This document shows, in pieces, positions 24,175-33,804 of a stretch of 64,000 bases of DNA. Numbering within the stretch: the first letter of the stretch is position 1; every line of letters begins with the position of its first letter. Made by a program: the position numbers and the translations under genes. This stretch comes from Actinomycetota bacterium (lineage in GTDB: Bacteria; Actinomycetota; Thermoleophilia; Solirubrobacterales; Solirubrobacteraceae), in the NCBI GenBank assembly GCA_005883215.1, contig VAYS01000002.1, positions 124,001 through 188,000 on the forward strand. The letters are read 5' to 3'. The notes below the pieces were generated by a model. It saw nothing but the letters and a program-made list of their open reading frames with translations. It was not told the origin of the DNA and ran no database searches.

Positions 24175-26682
24175 TCAGCGCCGGAGCCTCACGGTGCGCG
24201 AGAGCCGGACGGACCGGCCGGCGCCGTCGGTGAGCGTCAGGCGGATGGTCAATTTCACCGCTTTGGCCCTGGCCAGCTTGCGGGCGGCTCTTCGGTTTAG
24301 CTTGATCCGCAGGACGCGGGTGCCCGCGGCGATCGTGAACGTGCCCCGGCCGATGATGGTGAACCGGGCGCGGCGCTTGTTGTGCTTGTTGTGAGCGGCG
24401 AGCGAGGCGGTCGTGGGGCCCGAGAGGCGCAGAGCTCGGGTGGCGGAGGTAGGCATCAACACCACGAACGACGCTCGCGCGCTAGTGGTCGCGGACAGCC
24501 TGATCAGCAGGCCGCGCCTGAGCACCGCGTTGCGTCCCCGCAGGTGGGCGGACAGGACGGTCGCGCTGGCCGCCAGCGCCGCGGCGCGGGCCGGAGATGC
24601 CGGGGGACTGGGTAGAGGGGTGGGCGCGGCGCTCGCACTCGGTGTGCTGGCCGGGGCGGCGGTGGGTGTCGAGCCTGATGCGGGCGCGGGGGCGGGGGCG
24701 GGGGCGGTCACGGTCACCACGTGGTTGGCGGTCCCCGTCTGACCCCCGTTATCGGTGACGGTGAGCGTGACCGTGTAGTTGCCCGGATTGGCGTAGGCGT
24801 GGGTGACCGTCTGGCCAGTGGCCGGTGCGCTCCCATCTCCGAAGTTCCAGCTGTAGCTCGCGATCGTGCCGTCGGGATCGCTGGCCGTCCCGGTGAAGCT
24901 GACCGGCGTGTTTGGGCTCACCGGGTTCGGGGCGGCCGTGAAGTCCGCGCTGGGCGGAGCATCGGTCGACAGGGCGAAGTTCTGCGTAGCCCACGTCGCA
25001 TTGCCGGTCGAGGAGAGTCCGTTGAACTGGTTGCTGCCCCACACGACGTCGACGTGGCTGGGGTCGACGCTGGCGCCGGAGTAGTCGCCCCAGCGGCAGC
25101 TCGTTGAAGGGGGAGACGTCTGGCTGGGGCAGGAGAAGTCGGCGTCGACGCCCGGGCTGGTGACCAGCGTGATCGCGCTGTCCATCGTGTTCACCGGCGT
25201 GGTGGGGCTGCGCGACTGGGCCTTGACCTGCACGCGCTGTGCGCTACCCCCGGCGTCGTAGTCGACCGCGGCGCCGCCGTTGGCCATGGGGGCGATCGCT
25301 CCGTTGAAGGCGAACCCGGCCAGGTCGGTGACCTGACCCTGCTGGCGAAGCGACAATGGAGGTCCGGGCACGATCTCGTACCACTGCACGGCGGAGCCCG
25401 CGCCGCTGGCGACGGCGTGCGAGGCCCAGACCGCCTGTGCTCCCCCGGCGGCGGCGTTCGGGTCGCGCGCGGCCACTGCAGCGATCAGGCGCGTGTCGCT
25501 GGTGTCGATCGTGTCGATCGGGTTGGCCGGGCTTGGTTGGGGGACGCTCGGGGGCAGCGTATAGGGCATCACCGAGACCGCGCCGGCCTCGCTGAGGCCA
25601 GCTGGTGCTCCCCCGGTGACCTGGAAGACCACGATCTTCGAGCCGGTCCCAGAGAACGCGGTGGCCTGGTCGGCGGCCACGATGAACCCTCCGGAGGAGG
25701 CATCCGCGACGGTGGCGGGTTCGGGGGTGGAGATCGTGTGCTGGGTGGCGGTCGAGGTCAGCGGCGTGTTGGCGAGGCTGGGGAACGAGCTGAAGGTGGG
25801 GGCCACGCTGGCGCAGTCGCTGATCGGCGACGTCGGCTTGCTCGCGACGAGGATGCGGGCGGTGAGGAACACGTTGCCGCTGGGGTCGAAGGCGTTGGCA
25901 CCGATCGTGATGTGGCTGGCGTCCAGGCCGAGCTTCGGATAATCGTCGAACTCGTTGTTGGGGCTGGGCACCGTGTACCTGCACCACCCGTTGACCAAGT
26001 CGGAGGGGTCGCCCGTCTTTGAGAAGCCGACGTAGAGCTCGTTGGTGGGGCTTCCGTCACAGCGCAGGACCACGTAGAACCAACGGTCGGCCTGGGGGTC
26101 GTATTTGACGTTGGGATCGCAAACGCCGGTAGAGGCGGCCGAGCTTGCGGTGAAGACGTTGAGCTCGCGCAACGCGGGGCTGACCAGCGTCGCGCGGTTG
26201 TAGACCGCGATCTCGTGGTTGACCACCTCCACGTAGTGATTGAGTCCGATGGCGCCCGTGGTGTCCGGAGGCGTCAGCCGGTTAGACGGCGCCACATCGG
26301 ACGCCGCGAGCCCCGGGGTGTTGAGGCCATCGAACACCACCGCGGCATGCGGTGTTTGAGGCGAGGACGCCGCTCGGGGACCGCTGGCCGCGCGCGCGGC
26401 CGCGGCACGCTTCTGCTGGGCATAGAGCGCCGAAGGTGCTCCCCGGCGCGCGACGATCCCCGACCGTCCGACGGCGCCCTCCGTCGGGCTCGTCGTGGCC
26501 GCGCCACCTCGCGCGATCTGGGCGTGGATGGGAACCCCCGGAGCAACCCGGTGGGGGGCGGCCCACCCTTGAGCGGGCGCGAAGACCGCGATCGTGGCCG
26601 CGAGAACGGCTGATCGCCCGACCAAGCGGCGCGGGCCGGCGCGCTCGCACAGCGAGGCCCTCACCGGGACGTCCGTGTCCAT
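24175..26682 (-). CDS. Secreted PKD-domain protein
   Basis: 835 aa from ATG 26682 (a TTG at 26697 would add five residues). The signal peptide ends near AQGWA. A long central region (about 120-560) looks like a beta-propeller or adhesin body: LNHYVEVVNHEIAVYN, WFYVVLRCDGSP and FDDYPKLGLD are typical of exported proteins in soil actinobacteria. A PKD domain follows (FTGTASDPDGTIASYSWNFGDG), then a Pro/Ala/Thr-rich linker and a basic beta-rich C-terminus. No catalytic motif is seen. It is probably an adhesion or polymer-binding exoprotein. Confidence 0.8.
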   Translation of the reverse strand: MDTDVPVRASLCERAGPRRLVGRSAVLAATIAVFAPAQGWAAPHRVAPGVPIHAQIARGGAATTSPTEGAVGRSGIVARRGAPSALYAQQKRAAAARAASGPRAASSPQTPHAAVVFDGLNTPGLAASDVAPSNRLTPPDTTGAIGLNHYVEVVNHEIAVYNRATLVSPALRELNVFTASSAASTGVCDPNVKYDPQADRWFYVVLRCDGSPTNELYVGFSKTGDPSDLVNGWCRYTVPSPNNEFDDYPKLGLDASHITIGANAFDPSGNVFLTARILVASKPTSPISDCASVAPTFSSFPSLANTPLTSTATQHTISTPEPATVADASSGGFIVAADQATAFSGTGSKIVVFQVTGGAPAGLSEAGAVSVMPYTLPPSVPQPSPANPIDTIDTSDTRLIAAVAARDPNAAAGGAQAVWASHAVASGAGSAVQWYEIVPGPPLSLRQQGQVTDLAGFAFNGAIAPMANGGAAVDYDAGGSAQRVQVKAQSRSPTTPVNTMDSAITLVTSPGVDADFSCPSQTSPPSTSCRWGDYSGASVDPSHVDVVWGSNQFNGLSSTGNATWATQNFALSTDAPPSADFTAAPNPVSPNTPVSFTGTASDPDGTIASYSWNFGDGSAPATGQTVTHAYANPGNYTVTLTVTDNGGQTGTANHVVTVTAPAPAPAPASGSTPTAAPASTPSASAAPTPLPSPPASPARAAALAASATVLSAHLRGRNAVLRRGLLIRLSATTSARASFVVLMPTSATRALRLSGPTTASLAAHNKHNKRRARFTIIGRGTFTIAAGTRVLRIKLNRRAARKLARAKAVKLTIRLTLTDGAGRSVRLSRTVRLRR

Positions 26683-26697
26683 GTGCGCACTACTCAA

Positions 26698-27082
26698 CGA
26701 GGGTAGCCGCGACCGCAGCTTGCCCTACCCGGAGGCGTTTCAGAGGGCTACTCCAGGCAGCCCAGATCGCCGCGGCGCTGGTGGCCAGCCCACCGGTGCC
26801 CCGCTGTGCGCCTGGCGGGGTGGACGCGGCGTGCGGCCCGGAGTAGCGTGGGCCCGTGCCCGGTTGACGTTGACCGCTTGCCTACGCGCTGTATCCGCGT
26901 CCGCCGCCTCGAGCGCCCACTACGCCCCGGGGACGTGCGGTAGTTCGCCTAGCGCACGGGGGCGGGCACGTCCGGTCATCCTTCTGGCGTCCCCGCGCAG
27001 AAGTGGCACCCCGCCGTTGAGCCTGCGATGCTAGCGCTGTAAGCCCGGAGATCATGGAGAGATCAGCGACGGCGGACACGGT
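26698..27082. other. Gene-free interval before the cyclase-AAA regulator
   Basis: 385 nt with no convincing gene. A weak promoter-like pair TTGAGC (27016-27021) and TAAGCC (27039-27044) with 17-nt spacing precedes the regulator. A 12-codon frame starting at ATG 27054 ends at a TGA overlapping GTG 27089, which would allow translational coupling if 27089 is the true regulator start. Confidence 0.4.
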
Positions 27083-28185
27083 GTGGCCGTGAGCGAAGGC
27101 CCCCAGTGCTCGGCATGCGGAACAGTCAACCCGCCGGGCGCCCGGTTCTGCGCCGGCTGTGGCCAGCCGCTCGAGCGGCGCTGCCCCCAGTGCGGTGAGC
27201 CCGTTCCGCCCGGTGGGCGCTTCTGCGTGAGCTGCGGCGCGGCGCAGGAAGCAGGGTCTGCGCCATCCGTGCCGCACCCGCGCCCCGAGGCAGGTCCGAG
27301 CGCGGCCGAGGAGCGGCGCACGGTGACGGTCCTATTCGCCGACCTCTCCGGCTATACCGCCGTGGCCGAGCGGCTCGACCCAGAGTCGGTCAAGGCGCTG
27401 CTGGACGGCGCGCTGCAACGACTGGGCGAGGAGGTCGAGCGCTATGGAGGCACGGTCGACAAGTACATCGGCGACAACGTGATGGCCATCTTCGGAGCGC
27501 CGGTGGCCCACGAGGACGACGCCGAGCGCGCGGTGCGGGCCGCCCTGGCGATGCAAGCGGCGATGGACGAGGTCAACGAGCGCTACGCCGCTGCGCACCG
27601 GACGCAGCTGAGCCTCCGGGTCGGGGTCAACACGGGCGAGGTGCTCGCCGGTCAGATCGGGGCCGGCTACACGGTGATCGGCGACGCGGTAAACGTCGCC
27701 TCGCGATTGCAAACCGCGGCGGCGCTCGGCGCGGTGGCCGTGGGCGAGCGCACGGTGACTGCGACCAGCGGCGCGGTGGCCTATCGCGAGCTGGGGGCGC
27801 TCGAGCTCAAGGGTAAGAGCGAGCCGGTCCTAGCCTGGGAGGCGGTGGGCCTGATCGGCGGCCCTACCCCGCACGCTCGCCCCGAGCACGACGTGGCCTT
27901 CGTCGGCCGCGACGGCGAGCTCGGCCTGCTGGCGTCTGTCTTTGAGCGTGTGGCCGTGGACCGTCGACCGCAGCTGGTGACGCTCGTGGGCGAGGCCGGA
28001 GTTGGTAAGTCCCGCCTGCTGCGTGAGCTCCAGCGCAAGCTGGTAAATGGCGACCAGGCGCCGCTCCTGCGCACCGGGCGGTGCCCGCCGTATGGCTCGA
28101 GGATCGGGTTCTGGCCGTTGACCGAGATTCTGCGCACCGAGGGCGTTCTTCTCGGCGATCCGCGGATGCGTGGATGGGATGGCGC
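27083..28185 (+). pseudogene. N-terminal part of a disrupted zinc-ribbon/cyclase/AAA regulator
   Basis: This frame encodes two zinc ribbons (CSACG...CAGCG and CPQCG...CVSCG, residues 12-55), a class III nucleotidyl cyclase domain (VLFADLSGYTAVAERLD near 84-100; NTGEVLAGQIG near 190), and the start of an AAA/NB-ARC ATPase with GEAGVGKSR (about 305-313). After GFWPLTEILRTEG the sequence becomes unrelated to the family while the true continuation appears in another frame from 28170. About 75 residues normally found between these points are absent. A deletion plus frameshift has split the gene, or the assembly is faulty. GTG 27083 or 27089 starts it. Confidence 0.75.
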
Positions 28186-30485
28186 GCCAGGCGCCGTTGG
28201 TCCTGGCCTTCGAGGACATCCACTGGGCGGACGACGGCCTGCTCGACCTGATCGAGCACCTGGCCCGCTCGGTACGGGCCCCGGTGCTCATCGTGTGCCT
28301 TGCCCGGGAGGAGCTGCTCGAGCGCCGGCCGAAGTGGGGCGGCGCGCGGCGCAGCATGACGACCATGCTCCTGGAGCCGCTCGACGAGCGGCGCACGAGC
28401 GAGCTGGTCGACGTGCTGCTCGCCGGCCAAGACCTGCGCGAGGAGGTCGTCGCGGCGATCGCGTCCCGGTCCGCGGGCAACCCGTTCTTCGCCGAAGAGC
28501 TGGTCCAACGCCTGGCCGAGGCCGGCGACCTCGCTGCGCCGGAGCTGCCCGACACGGTTCAGGGTCTGCTCACGGCTCGTCTCGACTCGCTCGAACCGCT
28601 GGAACGTCGCGTAGTCCAGCACGCGGCGGTGCTGGGCCGCAGCTTTCCCGAGGTTTCCCTGCTCTCCGTAGACGCCGACGGCGAGCCAGCGCTGCGCGAC
28701 GCGATCGACGCGCTTCAGGAGAAGGGGATCTTCGTTGCCGGGGAGGCCGACGCCGGGCCCGGTTCCGCCGAGCTGGCGTTCAAGCACGTGCTGATCCGCG
28801 ACGCCGCGTACTCGATGTTGCCCAAGGCGGTGCGAGCGCGCAAGCACTTCGAGGTCGCCCACCAGATCGAGGCCCGGGCGGGCGAGCGCACCGACGAAGT
28901 GGTCCCGCTGCTCGCCGAGCACTACGGTCGTGCGGCCAGGCTCGGCGAGCAGGTGCCCCTCGAACCCGCCGAGTACGAGCCGATGCGCGCGCGGGCGCTG
29001 CTGTTTCTGGAGGCGGCCGGCGACGCCGCCGCCGCGCTCTATTCCAACGCGCAGGCGCTCATGCACTACCAGGCGGCCCAAGAGCTCGCCAACCAAGGCG
29101 CGGTGGAGGCTCGCATGGGGAGCAAGCTCGGCGACGTGGCGCTGAGGCTGGGGCGAGTCGACGCCGCCCTGGAGGCGTGGAAGAGAAGCGTCGAGTACCA
29201 CGCCGGGATCGGGGAGCTCGAGGCCGTCGCGGATCTTCATCGACGGATCGGCGCCGCCCTCGCCCACAAGGGCGACCGCAAGAGCGCGATCGAGCACCAT
29301 CAGCTTGGCATCAACCTGATCAAGGAGCAGGCGCCGACGCTGACGCTCGTACGGCTCTACGAGGACGCGGCGCTGCTCTACATGAACACGGGCGACAACA
29401 TGCTCGCCATATACGCCGCCGAGAAAGCACTGCGGTTGGCCGAGGAGCTCGGCGAAGCGCGGGCGGCCAGTCGTGCGCACGGAATCTTCGGCCGGGTCTT
29501 CGGCCGGGTGGGGGACAGGGAGCGGGCGCGCGAGAGCCTCGAGCGCGCCGTTGAGCTGGCGCGCGCCTCGACCGAGCTCGAGACGATCCTCGCCCTCATC
29601 GCGCTCGGCGACCATCGAGAGATCTCCGACGCCGACTACGCCGGGGCCGAGGCCAGTTATCGCGAAGCCTTGACGATCGCGCAGCGCATCGGTGACGTCC
29701 CGGCCGAGATCGAGCTCCACGCCGACTTGGCCCAGCTCGCCGTCTACCGGCCCGATTGGGAGGCGGTGCGGGCATCCAGCGACGCCAGCGCAGAACTCGC
29801 CGAACGCGAGGGCCTGGTCGGCAAGCTGTCTCTGTCGATCGCCCTGCGCGGCGTCCTGTGCTGGCGCGAGGCGAACTGGACCGACGCCGAGCGCCACTAC
29901 CGCCGAGCCCTAGAGCTGGCCGAGCGGGTGGGCTGGTCGGAGGTGGCGTGCTCGGCCTTGATCGGACTGGCCATCACCCTGCGCGACCGCGGCGACCTGG
30001 ATGCGGCCGCCGCCGAGCTCGAACGAGCGGTCGAGCTCTGTGACCGGGCCGGTCTCACGGCCCAGCTGACGCAGGTAACCGCGCTGCGGGCCGTAGTACT
30101 GGCCCTCGCCGGCCGGGCCGCCGACGCACGCCAAGCGTCGCAGAGCGCGACCGAGCTCGCCGAGCGCCTCCGCTACCCGGTCGCCGAGGCTGCCGCGCTC
30201 GAGGCGTCCGCTGCGGTGACAGACGGCGCAGACGGGGGCGAGCTTGCCCATCGAGCCCGCGATGCCTGGCGAGCAATCGGCCGCCCGCTGGAGGCGGCGC
30301 GATGTGAACTGCTCGCCGGCCGCTTGCTCGAAGGTAGCGACATCGCGACCGCCGTTAGCGCCTTTGAAGCCGCAGGGCGCGAGTTCAACCTGCTGGGGGT
30401 CTCCCACCTCGCCCAAGCGGCCGGCGCGCGAGCGGCTCAGCTGTCACAGGGCGCGCCCGCGGAAGCGACGAGGCAGCCCGGATAG
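28170..30485 (+). CDS. C-terminal ATPase/TPR part of the disrupted cyclase regulator
   Basis: 771 aa. It begins at the ATPase Walker B segment (LVLAFEDIHWADDGLLDLIEHLA), continues through NPFFAEELVQRLAE typical of signal-transduction ATPases, then many TPR-like helical repeats to the end. Together with 27083-28185 it matches one long adenylate cyclase/AAA/TPR regulator of about 1130 residues minus a short missing segment. GTG 28170 has no clear ribosome site, so separate translation is doubtful. Without its Walker A half it should not hydrolyse ATP. Confidence 0.75.
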   Translation: MDGMARQAPLVLAFEDIHWADDGLLDLIEHLARSVRAPVLIVCLAREELLERRPKWGGARRSMTTMLLEPLDERRTSELVDVLLAGQDLREEVVAAIASRSAGNPFFAEELVQRLAEAGDLAAPELPDTVQGLLTARLDSLEPLERRVVQHAAVLGRSFPEVSLLSVDADGEPALRDAIDALQEKGIFVAGEADAGPGSAELAFKHVLIRDAAYSMLPKAVRARKHFEVAHQIEARAGERTDEVVPLLAEHYGRAARLGEQVPLEPAEYEPMRARALLFLEAAGDAAAALYSNAQALMHYQAAQELANQGAVEARMGSKLGDVALRLGRVDAALEAWKRSVEYHAGIGELEAVADLHRRIGAALAHKGDRKSAIEHHQLGINLIKEQAPTLTLVRLYEDAALLYMNTGDNMLAIYAAEKALRLAEELGEARAASRAHGIFGRVFGRVGDRERARESLERAVELARASTELETILALIALGDHREISDADYAGAEASYREALTIAQRIGDVPAEIELHADLAQLAVYRPDWEAVRASSDASAELAEREGLVGKLSLSIALRGVLCWREANWTDAERHYRRALELAERVGWSEVACSALIGLAITLRDRGDLDAAAAELERAVELCDRAGLTAQLTQVTALRAVVLALAGRAADARQASQSATELAERLRYPVAEAAALEASAAVTDGADGGELAHRARDAWRAIGRPLEAARCELLAGRLLEGSDIATAVSAFEAAGREFNLLGVSHLAQAAGARAAQLSQGAPAEATRQPG

Positions 30486-30596
30486 CGCCGCCAGGCCCGT
30501 CGACCAGCGGCGTCGCCGGTGCCTTATTTCGTCAACCGGTTGTCGGTTTCGTAGCGAATCCTCTCGTAAGCTGCTGGGGCATTGGAGCGCAATGGG

Positions 30597-30728
30597 TTGA
30601 TCCCCGCGGCGACTGCCATTGCGGTGCTCATCTATCGCGATGTGCGGGCCGCCGCGAGCTGGCTGACCCAGGACGGAAGAGCCGATGACACGACATGGGC
30701 AGCCGGACGCCGCGGCGCTCGTTGGTAG
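30597..30728 (+). pseudogene. N-terminal remnant of a VOC/glyoxalase-like gene
   Basis: A 43-codon frame from TTG 30597 begins MIPAATAIAVLIYRDVRAAA, the typical first strand and helix of VOC-family proteins, then loses similarity and stops at TAG 30726-30728. The next gene begins on the following base. It looks like a truncated copy in which the later metal-binding strands are gone. Confidence 0.4.
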
Positions 30729-31520
30729 GTGGGGCTCGTGTGGCTGAAGAAGGCGCGCACTAACGCCCTGCTCGCGCCGCTTGCGGCGGTGATCGCGGGC
30801 GAGGTCACCGATGGCCAGGTCGAGGGGTCCTATCAGGGTTACGCCGTTCAGGCATGCCCACGCCGCGGCTATCCAATGCAGCTTGGCGGCGGCGCGGACA
30901 CCGCCCCGCCGCCGCCGGACGTCAACAGCTTTGAGGTGACGCTGGCGGGGGTTGCCGGCGCGAGTGTGTGGCGGTGCCAGAGCTCCTCCGGCTCTCTCCT
31001 GCACGGGATTGCGTCGCAAGTTACGACGGGGAGAATGCTGGGCGCCTTCCACCCGGGAGAGTTCAAGTTCGAAGGGGTGGACGTACGGCGGGAGGCGGCG
31101 TCGGGCGCCTGGATGGGGCTGATCGGACGCCTGGGCATCCCTGCCCCAGCGGTCACGGCCGATGACGCGCTGCAGCAGCGGCTGATCGCCGCCGGCCTGT
31201 TCGACGAGATGACGGCGCTGCGGTGGGGCGGGCACCCCTATCTGCCCAAAGTAGCGTTCACACCGCCGGGCCGCGAGATAGCACGGGAGTGGCTTGAATC
31301 CGATGCCCTCGACCCGACCGAGCCGCTGCAAGCAGCGCTCAGCCAACGCATGGCCGAGCTCGATCAGAAGAGCCCGGGCCGGCTAATGCTCGAGGTCGAG
31401 ATGGGCAAGGACCGCGTCCCGAGCTCCGAACAATTCCGCGAGCTGCTCGAGGCGGAGATCCGGATCGCCCGGATCAACACGCAAGCGAACCCGCCAAGGG
31501 ACTCGGGACAGCAGGCATAG
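30729..31520 (+). CDS. Hypothetical protein, 263 aa
   Basis: Not recognised. The N-terminus (LAPLAAVIAGEVTDGQVEGSYQGYAVQA) resembles soluble proteins of the DUF3137-like type, in which a chain is compared with membrane material, but this is weak. The centre has alternating beta strands (FEVTLAGVAGASVWRCQSS) and the C-terminus is helical and acidic. No signal peptide or membrane helix. GTG 30729 directly follows the stop of a VOC remnant; GTG 30738 (MWLKKARTN) is an alternative start. Confidence 0.6.
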   Translation: MGLVWLKKARTNALLAPLAAVIAGEVTDGQVEGSYQGYAVQACPRRGYPMQLGGGADTAPPPPDVNSFEVTLAGVAGASVWRCQSSSGSLLHGIASQVTTGRMLGAFHPGEFKFEGVDVRREAASGAWMGLIGRLGIPAPAVTADDALQQRLIAAGLFDEMTALRWGGHPYLPKVAFTPPGREIAREWLESDALDPTEPLQAALSQRMAELDQKSPGRLMLEVEMGKDRVPSSEQFRELLEAEIRIARINTQANPPRDSGQQA

Positions 31521-31778
31521 GCATTCGCGCACACGCCAGTCGAAACGACCGCATCTCGCCGACGATCGCTATGCGCCTATGAGTGGCCTCAAAGACGGCG
31601 AGTGCTTCGGCGACGACGCAGTACTCGGAGTAGGCCCGCTCGGCCCACGCGCCAGCTCCGAGCTCGGCGTCACTGGTCTCGAGATGGGGCGACTTGCAGG
31701 TCGCCCGGATCTTTACCCGCGAGACCTGCCTCGCCGTGAGCGCGGTACTCAGCCCGACGCCGACGCGAGGCGCAATCG
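31521..31778. other. Intergenic region with one copy of the 25-bp motif
   Basis: 258 nt between two convergent genes. No gene recognised. It carries the most divergent copy of a 25-bp motif (31551-31575). Confidence 0.4.
31551..31575 (+). repeat. 25-bp dispersed motif, copy 1
   Basis: Shares a 14- to 16-base core (CGCATCTCGCCGACGA) with copy 2 at 32718-32742 in the same orientation. It is more diverged at the right end (ATCGCTATGCG). Confidence 0.4.
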
Positions 31779-32597
31779 TCAGCGCCGATGGGCTGCGACT
31801 CCACGCGCGCCGCGGAAGGTGGCAGCCACTTCTCGTGTGGCGACCTCCGCGCCTAGGGGATAGATGTGGAGGGCGTCCACTCCCGAGATCGTGGCGAGTT
31901 CCGTCGCGAGTTCTGTGGCGAGCTCGAGCCCGCCGCCCGTGCTGATTTGCCGGTAGATCGCCTCTGGGAGCAGACACCCTGGCAAGCGCTGCGCGCGGTC
32001 GGCCATCCGCTGGTTTCGGAGCAGCGCGACGCTCGCATAGAAGCGGATATCGGCCAGGAGGTCTTTGGTTCGGTCGAGGAATTCGCGGAGCCTCTCGAGG
32101 TCGAAGATCATCTGCGACTGAACGAATTCGGCTCCTGCAGCGCACTTGCGTTCGAGCAGTCCGATCTCCCGGTTGAGATCCTCCGCAAACGGGTTGACCA
32201 CAGCACCGATGGCCAGTTCGTGTGGGGCTGCCCACCGCTTGACCTCGGCTATGAGCGACGTTGTCGTGAGGTCCTGCACATGCGGGACGCCCTCGACTTG
32301 GTCGCCGTAGAGGCAGAGAACCCCTTCCGTACCGAGTGCCGCCGCGCCCACAACCTGTGATTGCAGCGCTAGCCGGTTGCGGTCGCGACATGAGACGTGA
32401 ACGATCGTCTCGACGCCCTGTTCGCGCGCCAGAGCGACTGCCGCCAGAGGCGACATCCGCGGCTGCCCTGCATGGTTGTCCGTCAGCCCGACGACATCGA
32501 CGGTGTCGGCGAGCGCCGCGATCCTCTCACGAACTCGTAGCGCGTCCGGGGTCCCGGGAAGCGAGATTTCCGCGGACGTCAGTGCAGTCAACGGCAT
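31779..32597 (-). CDS. Methylenetetrahydrofolate reductase-family protein
   Basis: 272 aa with a MetF-like TIM-barrel pattern: DVVGLTDNHAGQPRMSPLA near residues 34-52, THVSCRDRN-type segment VHVSCRDRNRLALQSQVVGAAALG near 67-90, GAVVNPFAED, and AGAEFVQSQMIFD near 155-167. These are the folate/FAD-binding landmarks. Stand-alone short MetF-like proteins occur in C1 metabolism and aromatic demethylation clusters. No partner genes are adjacent, so the role is open. A short LATE repeat (ELATELATELAT) occurs near residue 230. Confidence 0.78.
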   Translation of the reverse strand: MPLTALTSAEISLPGTPDALRVRERIAALADTVDVVGLTDNHAGQPRMSPLAAVALAREQGVETIVHVSCRDRNRLALQSQVVGAAALGTEGVLCLYGDQVEGVPHVQDLTTTSLIAEVKRWAAPHELAIGAVVNPFAEDLNREIGLLERKCAAGAEFVQSQMIFDLERLREFLDRTKDLLADIRFYASVALLRNQRMADRAQRLPGCLLPEAIYRQISTGGGLELATELATELATISGVDALHIYPLGAEVATREVAATFRGARGVAAHRR

Positions 32598-33184
32598 CCA
32601 GGCAGGCTAGCCGCAAACCAGTGTCAGCCAGGCTGAGCCCGGCGAGCATCGCTCCCGCTTCGTCGAACAGACCAAAGATCTGAGTGCGTCTGCGACCGTC
32701 CTGGATTGGGAAGGCGCGCATCTCGCCGACGACTGCTTTCGCGAGCTGAGGGTGCCGGGCCTAGCGACTGCATCGGTGACCGAGGAGCTGTCCGGGTCGG
32801 CCTGCGTAGCGCCCTCCTTGTGGCGAATTGGGGGACGCGACCCGTCCGTGAGCCGAGACCCGCATTCGTGCTCGCGCAGGTACTCGCTGCGCCGAGGTCC
32901 CGCTGCACGTTGCGCACCAACGCGAGCTGAGCGGTTGGTGTGGATCTCTCGTGGCCGCAGTCACCCTGGAAGAGTTGTCCCACGCCGCGGGCGAGACGAC
33001 TGCCTGAGGGGCGATCGAGCAGTCGATCATGAGCGGCGCGGCTGCCTGTACTCACAGGCAGGCACAAGCTTGGGACACGGCGCTCGTCACCACGGGCCGC
33101 ATCGGGTTCAGCCCGAGGTTCTCAAGCTTTGCGTCGTCCTCAAGTCGAGATCGTCGGCCAGGTCATCACGCTGAGATTGGGGCC
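32598..33184. other. Gene-poor interval
   Basis: 587 nt without a convincing gene on either strand. Composition drops below the window average in GC and reading frames are short. It contains copy 2 of the 25-bp motif at 32718-32742. It may be remnant DNA from lost genes. Confidence 0.45.
32718..32742 (+). repeat. 25-bp dispersed motif, copy 2
   Basis: Matches copy 3 (35868-35892) at 23 of 25 positions in the same orientation, and shares the core of copy 1. All three copies are intergenic. Confidence 0.5.
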
Positions 33185-33484
33185 CTAGCCGAATGAGCGC
33201 TCCTCGAGCACCGCGTAAACCCCGTTGGCTCCGACGGACTTGACGAGCTCATCGGCCGCTCGCCGGCGGTCCTCGTAGTCGCCGACCTCCTCTTGGTGGC
33301 TCGCGCGCAGCTCTTCGGGCGTGCCGTCGAAGAATCCGAAGGTGATCACCTCGTCCTCGTCGTCGACGTTCCGGAGCGCGTAAAAGCGCGTCCAACCTGG
33401 CGGCGCGTCAGCAGGAATGAAGGCCTTCTTGAAGTCCTCCACGGACCCGGGCTTCAACTTGCGTACGGTCAATGCGCAAAGCAT
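33185..33484 (-). CDS. Small alpha/beta-barrel protein (antibiotic monooxygenase-like)
   Basis: 99 aa from ATG 33484, which is preceded by AAAGGAGAGG at ideal spacing. An upstream in-frame start is therefore not used. The pattern LTVRKLKPGSVEDFKKAF then TRFYALRNVDDEDEVITFGFFDG fits a dimeric ferredoxin-like barrel. Its ribosome site and length resemble the gene at 15571. Function unknown. Confidence 0.7.
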   Translation of the reverse strand: MLCALTVRKLKPGSVEDFKKAFIPADAPPGWTRFYALRNVDDEDEVITFGFFDGTPEELRASHQEEVGDYEDRRRAADELVKSVGANGVYAVLEERSFG

Positions 33485-33549
33485 CGCCTCTCCTTTCGTT
33501 GATCCTCTGACTTGGTGCGATGGCATGCTTGATCCAGGAGAATGGGTTG

Positions 33550-33766
33550 GTGCGTATCGAGCGCTCCCGTGAGAACGTGTTCATGGTCACGGCGACCAGT
33601 CAGGAGCTGTCCGCGTTGGTTGCCGCCGCGCGGATGGCGTTGGGGGCGATGCGCGCCGCACCCCGAACCCCCTCCACCTGAGGCGATGGAGATCCTCGAG
33701 CGCGTGCTGCGTGAGTTTGACCTCGCTCGGGAGCGCTTAGCCGGGGGTCCGACCACTGGCGGCTGA
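33550..33766 (+). pseudogene. Small gene with a frameshift in a C-run
   Basis: From GTG 33550 (9 nt after AGGAG) the frame gives MRIERSRENVFMVTATSQEL-type protein up to TGA 33679-33681. In the next frame the sequence continues smoothly as EAMEILERVLREFDLARERLAGG to TGA 33764-33766. Joined across the CCCCC run near 33668-33672 they make a plausible 71-residue helical protein. A one-base indel, real or from sequencing, best explains this. Family unknown. Confidence 0.5.
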
Positions 33767-33804
33767 CATCGGCTCGGCACCCGGCCAGCCGCCTCGGCCT
33801 GGAA

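Noticed and set aside
26683-26697. TTG start for the PKD protein.
   Set aside because: ATG 26682 gives a normal signal peptide; the extra five residues add nothing.
28186-29554. Continuation of the first cyclase frame as an 823-residue protein.
   Set aside because: After about 28185 its residues are Arg/Gly/Ala noise, while the other frame shows conserved ATPase and TPR sequence.
33575-33590. GAACGTGTTC as a second LexA box.
   Set aside because: The half-sites are only 2 nt apart instead of 4.
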